Shown here: positions 23,709-31,468 of the stretch, in pieces
How positions within the stretch are numbered: the first letter of the stretch is position 1
Layout of the letters: each line of letters opens with the position of its first letter
Source of the DNA: Pseudomonas mandelii
Lineage (GTDB): Bacteria > Pseudomonadota > Gammaproteobacteria > Pseudomonadales > Pseudomonadaceae
DNA: 64,000 nt
Assembly (NCBI RefSeq): GCF_024138395.1
Contig: NZ_JAMYDU010000003.1
Coordinates: forward strand, 124,001-188,000
Reading direction: 5' to 3'
Made by a program: the position numbers and the translations under genes
Notes under the pieces: model-generated
Told to the model about the DNA's origin: nothing
Database searches by the model: none
Seen by the model: only the letters and a program-made list of their open reading frames with translations

Positions 23709-25118
23709 ATGGATTCGAACATGTTCAAACCGACTGTCGGCCCGATTATTGGCCATACAACAACTAACCACGCGCGCATTTTATTGCGCGGTGAATTACA
23801 GAGTAACGCCTTGGTATTTGCGGGCATCCGTTATCGGCGTGCCGGTGAAGAACATTGGTCCAAAGGCATATTTGCGAAACTGAGCATTTTGCGCGACATG
23901 TCCGATGTGATTGCACTCAATGATCTCGCCGCCGATACCGCCTATGAATATCAGGCAGGCTGGTTCAGCCCCATGAGCCCGGTGCATACCGTGGAGACGA
24001 TTCAGGAACTGCCGCTGCAATGGCCTCGAGATATCTATCGCTTTCGCACGCAGTCCAGCAAAACCAAACGTCCACGGGCTTATGTCATCGGCTCATGTCG
24101 TTACCTGCGAATGACCGCTGGCATTGCATCGGCCCCGCATTTGGGTGATCGGATCTTTGCCTCGATCACCAGCCTGGCGGGACGCGCCGAGCCCCCCATC
24201 AGCGCCATGCTGATGACCGGCGATCAAATCTACGTCGATGATTTGAACCTCGTGGCCCCCGACCGGGAATACAAGGACATCCTCAGCAAATACCGCACGG
24301 CTTTTTCGCAACCTCATATCTCGAAGTTAATGTCCGGCGTGCCGACTTACATGATCCTCGACGACCATGAAATTGAAGACAACTGGCCCGCCAATGCAAG
24401 TAAGACGGATATTCACTTATACAGAAACGCCATGGCAGCGTATGAGCTCTATCAAGTCAGCCACAGCCCCGTACATGAACTGCTTACCAATGGGCAAGTA
24501 AACAGAGCGCTGCTGCCGCACTATTGGTATCAATTCACCGAGGGCGATATCGAATGGTTTATCACCGACAGCCGAACCCGGCGCAATCTGTCGGCCAGCG
24601 ACCGACGCATCCTTGATGAAGAGCAGGAACAGGCGCTGCTCAAATGGCTGATCAACAGCCCGGCCCGGGTCAAGTTCGTGGTCACCAGTGTCATGTTCTA
24701 CCCCGACCGCAAACTTAACGGCGATGACGCCTGGAAAGCCTTCCCGGAACAACGACTACGATTACTGGAGACGATTCGGACGCGCGGCATCAAGAACGTC
24801 TTGTTCATTTCCGGCGATGTTCACGGTTCGCTGACCAGCCGCCTGACCCACAGCGAAAATCCGGATTTCGAAGTTCATACCATCGTGTCTTCACCGCTGT
24901 GCAACAGCAAACTGTTGCCGTACGCCAAGGCATCGACTTTTATTCTCGACCAAGCGCTGGCCCGAACAGCCGCGGGAGACTATCGGCATGAGCTGACCAG
25001 TCAAGTGATCAGTCAGGACAACTTCGCCCACCTGGTCGTCGATGCCGAGCAGGTTCTGGTCAATTATCACGATCGGGATGGCAAGCAACTGCAGTCGATA
25101 TCCATAAAACTGCGTTGA
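23709..25118 (+). CDS. PhoD-like metallophosphatase, cytoplasmic
   Basis: The 469-residue product has the PhoD order of motifs: an N-terminal fibronectin-like domain with a TAYEYQAGW strand near residue 85, GDQIYVDD near 172, LDDHEIEDNW near 217 and SGDVHGS near 367. Together these supply the Fe/Ca-binding residues of alkaline phosphatase D and its relatives. There is no Tat or Sec signal peptide, unlike secreted PhoD, so it probably acts inside the cell. The start at 23709 has a weak ribosome site, and the ATG four codons later is equally possible. Lower GC than aceEF and lack of an operon partner suggest acquisition by transfer. The substrate is unknown. Confidence 0.8.
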   Translation: MDSNMFKPTVGPIIGHTTTNHARILLRGELQSNALVFAGIRYRRAGEEHWSKGIFAKLSILRDMSDVIALNDLAADTAYEYQAGWFSPMSPVHTVETIQELPLQWPRDIYRFRTQSSKTKRPRAYVIGSCRYLRMTAGIASAPHLGDRIFASITSLAGRAEPPISAMLMTGDQIYVDDLNLVAPDREYKDILSKYRTAFSQPHISKLMSGVPTYMILDDHEIEDNWPANASKTDIHLYRNAMAAYELYQVSHSPVHELLTNGQVNRALLPHYWYQFTEGDIEWFITDSRTRRNLSASDRRILDEEQEQALLKWLINSPARVKFVVTSVMFYPDRKLNGDDAWKAFPEQRLRLLETIRTRGIKNVLFISGDVHGSLTSRLTHSENPDFEVHTIVSSPLCNSKLLPYAKASTFILDQALARTAAGDYRHELTSQVISQDNFAHLVVDAEQVLVNYHDRDGKQLQSISIKLR

Positions 25119-25132
25119 TCCTGGAAAAGATC

Positions 25133-25167
25133 GCAGCCTTCCAGGAGCGGCCGAAGGCTGCAATTTT
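25133..25167 (+). terminator. Intrinsic terminator after the PhoD-like gene
   Basis: GCAGCCTTC and GAAGGCTGC form a nine-base stem around an 11-base loop, followed by AATTTTC. It starts 15 bases after the stop codon. Confidence 0.7.
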
Positions 25168-25356
25168 CTGACTCATTGCATTACTTTTCGGCCCCTCGCT
25201 GGAGAAATCTTCGCCCCTGCCGACATATTCTTATAGCACTTGGCCTTCATGTCTCTTGTCAGTCGGTGTCGCAATGATGCAACCTTTGCCGCAGACAACA
25301 AAAAAGAGGGCGAGAGCCCGGCGCGATCAGCATATTCGAAGCGAGTTTCCCTCCAT

Positions 25357-28050
25357 ATGAAGAGCCAACCCGATGCCGCCAGCCGTATGGTGGCCGAGGT
25401 AGTGACGCAGTTGCCTGTGCCCTCGCGGCTCGGCATGCTGCGTTTCGAACGGCTGAATGAACCGAGCTGGGCGCTTCTGTTTCTCGACCCCAATTGCGAA
25501 CGACAGTTTGGCCTGCCGGCAGTGGAGCTCTGCGCTCTGGTTGGTTCGCCCTATGCCAGCCTGATGGAGCCCGAAGCGCGCTATCAACTGCACGACACGA
25601 TCCAGCAGCAACTCACCAATAGCCCGCATTACCTGATTCGCTACACCTTGCACACCGCGGCCGGGGTACTGAGCCTGCTGGAGCTGGGCGAAGCTTACAA
25701 ACAACACAATCGGCACCTGCTGCGCGGCTACCTCATGGTGGTGGACGGTCTGTTCAACAGCGAACCGCTGCTGCCCGCGCTGGATCTGGAAACCCAGAAC
25801 TCACGCCTGCAAATCGCCCTGGAACTCAATCAACGCGCCCAGCAGGAACAACTGCAGCACCTGGACCGGGTACGCGCCCAGCAAGACCTGATCCTGCTGC
25901 TGACCCGCCAGCGCTACAGCACCAACAATTCCTTGCAAGAAGCCGCCGAGCTGATCACCCGCAGCGCCTGCGACATCTACGAAGTCGACTGCGCCAGCCT
26001 GTGGCACCTCGACGGCTCGCTACTGACGCCGATCTCGGCCTATCACCGCGCCACCCGAGACCACCAACTGCCGGAGACGATCGACGCCAGTGGTTATCCC
26101 GATTACCTCGACGCCTTGCACACCGGGCGCGCTATCGATGCCCAGAACGCCATGCGCGACCCGCGCACCCGGGAAATAGCCGAGAGCCTGCGCCCACGCG
26201 ACGTCAACGCCATGCTCGACGCCAGCATCCGCGTCGATGGCCAAGTGGTCGGCGTGCTCTGTCTGGAACAGATCGGTGCCACCCGCGCCTGGCAGTCGGA
26301 CGAAATCGCCTTTGCCGGCGAGCTGGCGGATCAGTTCGCGCAGGTCATCAACAACCACAACCGCCGCACCGCCACCAGCGCCCTGCACTTGTTCCAGCGC
26401 GCGGTAGAGCAAAGCGCCAACGCCTTTCTGCTGGTCAATTGCGACGGCGTGGTGGAGTACGTTAATCCAAGCTTTACCGCGATCACCCAGTACACCACCG
26501 AAGAAGTCCACGGCCAGCGGCTGTCGGAACTGCCGGCGCTGGAAAACCTCAGCGAATTGCTGTTCGACGCGCCGTCGGCACTGGCCAAAAGCAATAGTTG
26601 GCAGGGCGAGTTCAAGAGCCGGCGCAAAAACCTCGAACCCTACTGGGGCCAGTTGTCGATTTCCAAGGTTTATGGCGACAACCGTGAGCTGACGCACTAC
26701 ATCGGCATCTACGAAGACATTACCCAGACCAAGCTCGCCCAGCAGCGTATCGAGCGCCTGGCCTACACCGACAACCTGACCAATCTCGGCAACCGCCCGG
26801 CGTTCATCCGCAACCTCGACGAACGCTTCGCCCGAGACAGCGATTCGCCGATCAGCCTGCTGCTAGTGGACATCGACAACTTCAAGCGCATCAACGACAG
26901 CCTCGGCCACCAGACCGGCGACAAACTGCTGATCAGCCTGGCGCGACGCTTGCGCAACAGCCTGAGCCCGAGTGGCAGTCTGGCGCGCTTCGCCAGTAAC
27001 GAATTCGCGGTGCTGCTGGACGACACTGACCTCTCGACTGGCCAGCAGGTCGCCAACCAATTGCTGGCAACCCTCGACAAACCGATGTTCGTCGACAACC
27101 AGTTGATCAGCGTCACCGGCTCCGTGGGCCTGGCCTGCGCGCCGCTCCATGGTCGTGATCCACAGACGCTGATGCGCAACGCCGGCCTGGCACTGCATAA
27201 GGCCAAGGCCAATGGCAAACACCAGGTGCAGGTGTTCACCGAAGCGCTGAATGCCGAGGCCAGCTACAAACTGTTCGTCGAGAACAACCTGCGCCGCGCC
27301 CTGACGCAGAACGAGCTGGACGTGTTCTACCAGCCCAAACTGTGCCTGCGCAGCGGTCGCTTGCTGGGCATGGAAGCGTTGCTGCGCTGGAACCATCCGG
27401 AAAAAGGCATGATCCGCCCGGACCAGTTCATCAGCGTCGCCGAAGAAACCGGGCTGATCATCCCGATCGGCAAATGGATCGCCCGCCAAGCCTGCCGCAT
27501 GAGCAAAGAACTGACTGCCGCCGGCCTCGGCAATCTGCAAGTGGCGATCAACCTGTCGCCCAAACAGTTCTCCGACCCGGACCTGGTGGCGTCCATCGCC
27601 AATATCCTCAAGGAAGAAGAGCTGCCGGCGAACCTGCTGGAGCTGGAACTGACCGAAGGCCTGCTGCTGGAAGCCACCGAAGACACCCACTTGCAGCTCG
27701 ATCAGCTCAAACGTCTGGGCCTGACCCTGGCGATGGACGACTTCGGCACCGGTTACTCGTCGCTCAGTTACTTGAAGAAATTCCCGATCGACATCATCAA
27801 GATCGATCGAAGCTTCATCCACGAAATCCCGGACAACCAGGACGACATGGAAATCACCTCCGCGGTAATCGCCATGGCCCACAACCTGAAACTCAAGGTC
27901 GTGGCTGAAGGCATCGAGACGGCCGAACAGCTCGCCTTCCTGCGCCGCCACCGCTGCGATGTCGGCCAGGGCTACCTGTTCGACCGACCGATCCCGGGGG
28001 CCGAGCTGATCGAAAAGCTCAAACGCTACCCGCGCGGCCCAATCGCCTGA
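25357..28050 (+). CDS. dipA: Cyclic-di-GMP phosphodiesterase DipA (GAF-PAS-GGDEF-EAL)
   Basis: The ATG at 25357 (MKSQPDAASRMVAEV) gives 897 residues, close to the P. aeruginosa protein; the longer in-frame start is not supported. Domains in order are an N-terminal PAS-like region (about 20-165), GAF (about 190-345), PAS (about 350-460), a GGDEF domain whose active-site motif is degenerate (ASNEF near 546), and an EAL domain with MEALLRW near 672, DDFGTGYSSL and KIDRSF intact. The GGDEF part should therefore be inactive or regulatory, and the enzyme should hydrolyse c-di-GMP to pGpG. DipA is required for nutrient-induced biofilm dispersal in PAO1 and sits between aceF and msrA there too. Confidence 0.92.
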   Translation: MKSQPDAASRMVAEVVTQLPVPSRLGMLRFERLNEPSWALLFLDPNCERQFGLPAVELCALVGSPYASLMEPEARYQLHDTIQQQLTNSPHYLIRYTLHTAAGVLSLLELGEAYKQHNRHLLRGYLMVVDGLFNSEPLLPALDLETQNSRLQIALELNQRAQQEQLQHLDRVRAQQDLILLLTRQRYSTNNSLQEAAELITRSACDIYEVDCASLWHLDGSLLTPISAYHRATRDHQLPETIDASGYPDYLDALHTGRAIDAQNAMRDPRTREIAESLRPRDVNAMLDASIRVDGQVVGVLCLEQIGATRAWQSDEIAFAGELADQFAQVINNHNRRTATSALHLFQRAVEQSANAFLLVNCDGVVEYVNPSFTAITQYTTEEVHGQRLSELPALENLSELLFDAPSALAKSNSWQGEFKSRRKNLEPYWGQLSISKVYGDNRELTHYIGIYEDITQTKLAQQRIERLAYTDNLTNLGNRPAFIRNLDERFARDSDSPISLLLVDIDNFKRINDSLGHQTGDKLLISLARRLRNSLSPSGSLARFASNEFAVLLDDTDLSTGQQVANQLLATLDKPMFVDNQLISVTGSVGLACAPLHGRDPQTLMRNAGLALHKAKANGKHQVQVFTEALNAEASYKLFVENNLRRALTQNELDVFYQPKLCLRSGRLLGMEALLRWNHPEKGMIRPDQFISVAEETGLIIPIGKWIARQACRMSKELTAAGLGNLQVAINLSPKQFSDPDLVASIANILKEEELPANLLELELTEGLLLEATEDTHLQLDQLKRLGLTLAMDDFGTGYSSLSYLKKFPIDIIKIDRSFIHEIPDNQDDMEITSAVIAMAHNLKLKVVAEGIETAEQLAFLRRHRCDVGQGYLFDRPIPGAELIEKLKRYPRGPIA

Positions 28051-28094
28051 CAGCACACTGATCCGATTACTTTTCAGCCAAAACACAAATCCTG

Positions 28095-28181
28095 TGGGAG
28101 CGAGCTTGCTCGCGATAGCGGAGTGCTAGTCAGCATTTTTGTCACTGATACACCGCCATCGCGAGCAAGCTCGCTCCCACA
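28095..28181. repeat. REP pair (REPIN), GCGAGCTTGCTCGC variant
   Basis: TGTGGGAGCGAGCTTGCTCGCGAT and its reverse complement lie about 40 bases apart after the dipA stop. Confidence 0.85.
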
Positions 28182-28261
28182 GAGGTAGTGATTAACTTGG
28201 CATCATTCGGCACACTGGCGGTCTGTGTATTTACATCTCAACCAAACTGAGAGGACTGATC

Positions 28262-28909
28262 ATGGTTCTGCGCTCGGAAATTCTGGTGAACAAAAACGTG
28301 CTCCCGACTAAAGAACAAGCTCTGCCTGGCCGCGAAACCCCAATGACCGTGCCGGAAAAACACTTCGTCCACGACGCGCCGCTGCTGGGCCCTTTCGCGA
28401 TGGACGTGGATTTCGCGATCTTCGGCCTGGGCTGCTTCTGGGGCGCGGAGCGCAAGTTCTGGCAGCGCGAAGGCGTGGTCAGTACGGCGGTGGGCTACGC
28501 TGGCGGCTTTACGCCGAACCCGACGTATGAAGAAGTCTGCTCGGGCCTGACCGGCCACAGCGAAGTGGTTCTGGTGGTCTACGAGCCGGCAAAAGTCAGC
28601 TACGAAGAGCTGTTGAAGATGTTCTGGGAACTGCACAACCCGACCCAGGGCATGCGCCAGGGCAATGACATCGGCACCCAGTACCGCTCGGTGATCTACG
28701 CCACCAACCCGACACAACTGGCTGCGGCCAAGCACAGCGAGCAAGTATTCCAGGCCGAGTTGACCAAGGCTGGCAAAGGCACCATCACCACCGAAATCGA
28801 AGAAGCCCCGACGTTCTACTTCGCCGAGGCGTATCACCAGCAGTACCTGGCGAAAAACCCTGAAGGGTATTGCGGGATTGGTGGTACGGGCGTGACTTGC
28901 CCAATCTGA
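28262..28909 (+). CDS. msrA: Peptide methionine sulfoxide reductase A
   Basis: The 215-residue MsrA carries the active-site GCFWG at residues 57-61 and a C-terminal [12 protein letters not shown] that supplies resolving cysteines. It reduces the S-epimer of methionine sulfoxide in proteins, with thioredoxin as reductant. The N-terminal extension of about 45 residues is typical of the longer proteobacterial MsrA. The ATG has GAGG at a good distance. It is a single gene between two REP pairs. Confidence 0.95.
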   Translation: MVLRSEILVNKNVLPTKEQALPGRETPMTVPEKHFVHDAPLLGPFAMDVDFAIFGLGCFWGAERKFWQREGVVSTAVGYAGGFTPNPTYEEVCSGLTGHSEVVLVVYEPAKVSYEELLKMFWELHNPTQGMRQGNDIGTQYRSVIYATNPTQLAAAKHSEQVFQAELTKAGKGTITTEIEEAPTFYFAEAYHQQYLAKNPEGYCGIGGTGVTCPI

Positions 28910-28927
28910 TTTTCGGGCCCTGAAAGC

Positions 28928-29020
28928 ATCGCGGGCAAGCCCGCTCCCACAAGGTGATGTGTCTGACCACTATGTTGTGATCGACATAAATCCCTGTGGG
29001 AGCGGGCTTGCCCGCGATGG
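28928..29020. repeat. REP pair (REPIN), GCGGGC class
   Basis: CATCGCGGGCAAGCCCGCTCCCACA and its inverse copy lie between the convergent msrA and rlmJ genes. Confidence 0.85.
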
Positions 29021-29049
29021 CGTCGGATCAGACACCACTAATGCAATTA

Positions 29050-29889
29050 TCAACTCTCAGCAATCAACCAATCCATCTGCCACCCACCCTGGGTCTGCCC
29101 CAACTTCTTGGACAACCACGGCAGCAACTCACGCAATTCCTCTTCCAGCCCCCATGGCGGATTAGCAATCGCCAATCCCGAACCATTCAGGCTATTGGGC
29201 GTATCCAACGGATGCACCAACAACTCCACGCGCAACAACTTCGGCGCGCCCGTGCCGGCCAGGTCCTGATAGAAACGACGTAACATGCGCTGATCCTTCA
29301 CCGGATACCAGATCGCCGCCACCGTCTGACGCATCCGGCCAATCGCCTCTTTCAACGACGCCGCACAGCGCTGCATCTCATCGAGCTGCTCGAACGGCGG
29401 ATCGATCAACATCACCGCCCGCTTCTCCTGCACCGGCAACATTGCGCGCGGCACATGCCAACCTTCGCCCAGGTGAACCTTCACCCGACGATCACCGGCC
29501 ATGTTGTCCTTGAGCAGCAAGCCATCTTCTGGGTGCTTCTCGTTGAGCATCAGCCGATCCTGCGGCCGCGTCAGCCGCCGCGCCAACTCCGGCGACCCCG
29601 GGTAATAGCGCAACTGGCCATCCGGGTTCATGTCGTGCAGCACCTTCATGTAATCGGCAGTCAGCGCCGGCTGATCCGGCTGATCCCACAACCGCGCGAT
29701 CCCTTCCAGGTACTCACCGGTACGACTGGCCTGATCGCCCTGCAGGTCATACAGACCAATACCGGCGTGAGTGTCGAGATAGGCAAACGGCTGCTCCTTG
29801 CGCGACATCAAGGCGATGAGGCGGGTCAAAGTCAGGTGTTTGAACACATCGGCGTGATTGCCGGCATGGAAGGCGTGACGATAATTCAT
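29050..29889 (-). CDS. rlmJ: 23S rRNA (adenine2030-N6)-methyltransferase RlmJ
   Basis: The 279-residue product begins MNYRHAFHAGNHADVFKH, the conserved RlmJ N-terminus, has the LDTHAGIGLYDL SAM-binding strand near residue 38 and the catalytic DPPFE at 163-167. It methylates A2030 of 23S rRNA during 50S assembly. It is convergent with msrA and has its own start region at 29890-29930. In PAO1 the homologue also lies next to msrA. Confidence 0.94.
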   Translation of the reverse strand: MNYRHAFHAGNHADVFKHLTLTRLIALMSRKEQPFAYLDTHAGIGLYDLQGDQASRTGEYLEGIARLWDQPDQPALTADYMKVLHDMNPDGQLRYYPGSPELARRLTRPQDRLMLNEKHPEDGLLLKDNMAGDRRVKVHLGEGWHVPRAMLPVQEKRAVMLIDPPFEQLDEMQRCAASLKEAIGRMRQTVAAIWYPVKDQRMLRRFYQDLAGTGAPKLLRVELLVHPLDTPNSLNGSGLAIANPPWGLEEELRELLPWLSKKLGQTQGGWQMDWLIAES

Positions 29890-29990
29890 GATTGCTCCTG
29901 CGAAGGCCGGGAAGTTTACCTTGTACGGGGCTGGACGTCAGGGGTTCGCGGCTGAGTGGACAATCCTGATGCCGCCAACTCTACACGGCG

Positions 29991-30123
29991 ATCGTTCCTA
30001 CGCTCCGCGTGGGAATGCCTCAAGGGACGCTCCGCGTTCCAGCCACACCGCCGCTGTCGAGCCAGACACCGATGTGACGCAGAGCGTCACGGGCTGCATT
30101 CCCACGCAGAGCATGGGAACGAT
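29991..30123. repeat. Nested inverted repeat, ATCGTTCC..GCGTGGGAATGC class
   Basis: ATCGTTCC..CGCGTGGGAATGC on the left is matched by GCATTCCCACGC..GGGAACGAT on the right, with an inner pair GACGCTCCGCG / CGCAGAGCGTC. This is a third repeat family of the window. It ends about a dozen bases beyond the stop codon of the minus-strand gene at 30136 and may mark its 3' end. Confidence 0.7.
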
Positions 30124-30135
30124 CATTCTGCGGCG

Positions 30136-30459
30136 TTACTCCGAAGGCCGAGCCCGCAACCGCCGCCCAATCACATCCAGCACATCACACCCATCGCGCA
30201 ATGGAATGGCACAGAGCAAGGCAAAGTCACTGAAAATGAAGGATTCGCACTCGACCGAACCGCGCATCGACATGTTCTCAAGCACCTGGGTGACTGCACG
30301 AATTCGATAGTTGGCAGCGTCATACAAAACATCGAGCGGCGCGTGGGTATCGACGAACAGCGTGGGCATGTCGGTGCAGTTGCTGGTCAACGCCATGAAG
30401 CGGTTTTCGGGATGAGGGGTTATTTTTTCGTAGGGTGGATCTGGGGTCAGTGTTTTCAT
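30136..30459 (-). CDS. Small DUF6124/DUF3077-like protein
   Basis: The 107-residue protein opens MKTLTPDPPYEKITPHPENR, the Pro-rich start common to small pseudomonad proteins annotated DUF6124 or DUF3077. It continues with an alpha-helical part (PLDVLYDAANYRIRAVTQVL..) and ends ARPSE. No signal peptide, membrane segment or catalytic motif is visible. The start is supported by AAGG about nine bases upstream. It is preceded by a long folded leader, described separately, which suggests RNA-level control. Function is unknown. Confidence 0.65.
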   Translation of the reverse strand: MKTLTPDPPYEKITPHPENRFMALTSNCTDMPTLFVDTHAPLDVLYDAANYRIRAVTQVLENMSMRGSVECESFIFSDFALLCAIPLRDGCDVLDVIGRRLRARPSE

Positions 30460-30813
30460 TTTTTGGGACCTTTGGCGGATAAATTTAGGCTACCACCGGC
30501 CTTTCCTACGGGCTTGGGTGGCAGCCGTACGCGAGAGTAGGAAACTGAGGAGATCCACCAAAACTCAGCCACGCCGAAGCGTGTCCCGCGTACAGCCGCC
30601 GCGAACGATGTTACGGACACAAATTAAGTGCCGCAATCAAACGACAGCGCTGATGCGCGGTAAATCTCCAAGGGTTCCTACACCCTGCCACTGCATATGC
30701 AGCGACAGCCAAAGACTATCCATGGATCTCACCTCGCACCAGTTCATGGAAACCGATACGTTTTGAAGGAAACTTCCGACGACCTTGCCCAGAAATTTCG
30801 CACCCATTTGCCA
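30460..30813. other. Spacer upstream of the DUF6124-like gene
   Basis: The gene-proximal 150 bases hold the candidate structured leader. The remaining 210 bases (about 30602-30813) contain no gene that I can support and should include the promoter that drives the leader on the minus strand. No element could be placed with confidence. Confidence 0.4.
30489..30601 (-). ncRNA. Candidate structured 5' leader RNA with pseudoknot and competing stems
   Basis: Read on the minus strand, 30601-30585 pairs with 30537-30521 over 17 positions, including three G-U pairs (P1). Inside P1 are a CACGC-TTCG-GCGTG hairpin with a UUCG tetraloop (30584-30571) and a CTGAG..CTCAG stem (30569-30546). The single-stranded UUUCCUAC (30545-30538) is perfectly complementary to GUAGGAAA downstream (30510-30503). 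A further ten-base stem (30527-30518 with 30498-30489, one G-U) shares seven bases with P1, so the two cannot coexist fully. All non-Watson-Crick pairs are G-U only on the minus strand, the sense of the gene whose ATG lies 30 bases downstream. It may be a riboswitch-like or translational control leader. Confidence 0.6.
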
Positions 30814-31121
30814 TCAAGGATGATCAAGTCGACTAGTCAGTCTGTCAGCGATATGGCGCAACCAAAGCTCGCCTGATTCCCACACAGTCCAATAGCAGTA
30901 ATAACAGCTCAGCTCTTTCAACAAGTACTCCCGCAACACAAACTCATTTTTCCGCTGATCAAGCAGTACATTGAGCTCTTGCCGGACCACCATTAGATTT
31001 TCAGGATCGGAGTCAGCTAAAAAAGCATCAATCACTTGCTCAGCCGTATCGTGTTCTACCGTCCAATCCTGATGAAAATACGCACCAAAAAATCGTGCAA
31101 CTCAGTATATTTCATGTTCAT
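30814..31121 (-). pseudogene. Second CdiI_2-like immunity gene, frameshifted in a poly-A/T tract
   Basis: The in-frame part from 31035 encodes the C-terminal 73 residues. Upstream, ATG at 31121 or 31115 opens MKYTELHDF, which meets the rest only if the six-A run at 31087-31092 (plus strand) had seven bases. With that base the product reads MKYTELHDFFGAYFHQDW and aligns along its whole length with the intact immunity protein next door (FLGAYFNEDW; YYCYWTVWESGELW against CYCYWHEWESGEVW). It is a diverged paralogue, perhaps once protecting against a different toxin tip. The low GC matches the neighbouring toxin tip. A truncated product from an internal start cannot be excluded. Confidence 0.7.
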
Positions 31122-31165
31122 GCCTATCGATTTAATCAAACGATGATCTATAAATTAAAGATCCC

Positions 31166-31468
31166 TCACTCGTCAAGAATATCAACAACATGATTCAACC
31201 ATACTTCTCCTGACTCCCATTCGTGCCAGTAGCAGTAACAACAGCCCATGCTTTTAAGCAGAAACTCTCTCAGCTCAAGCTCAGGCATATGCATTTCGAG
31301 CAGAGCAGCAAGTTCACTTTTCACCCCTAAAACTGTCTCGACCGTTGAGTCAGACAGGAAAGACCTAACAACATCATCAGCAATGTCGGACTCACACATC
31401 CAGTCCTCATTAAAATAGGCCCCCAAGAACTGGTAAAGCTGCGAAAACGAATCATCGATCACTTGCAT
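31166..31468 (-). CDS. CdiI_2-like immunity protein to the Rhs toxin
   Basis: The 100-residue acidic protein has the features of the CdiI_2 immunity family: a YFNEDW motif near residue 18, LELREFLLKSMGC and CYCYWHEWESGEVWL at the end. Members protect against RNase A-like CdiA or Rhs tips, which is the toxin type encoded immediately upstream. The ATG at 31468 lies 17 bases inside the rhs frame, so toxin and immunity are translationally linked. GC is clearly lower than in the rhs core, as usual for exchangeable toxin-immunity cassettes. Cysteines C-C-x-C near residue 77 could bind metal, but this is speculative. Confidence 0.8.
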   Translation of the reverse strand: MQVIDDSFSQLYQFLGAYFNEDWMCESDIADDVVRSFLSDSTVETVLGVKSELAALLEMHMPELELREFLLKSMGCCYCYWHEWESGEVWLNHVVDILDE

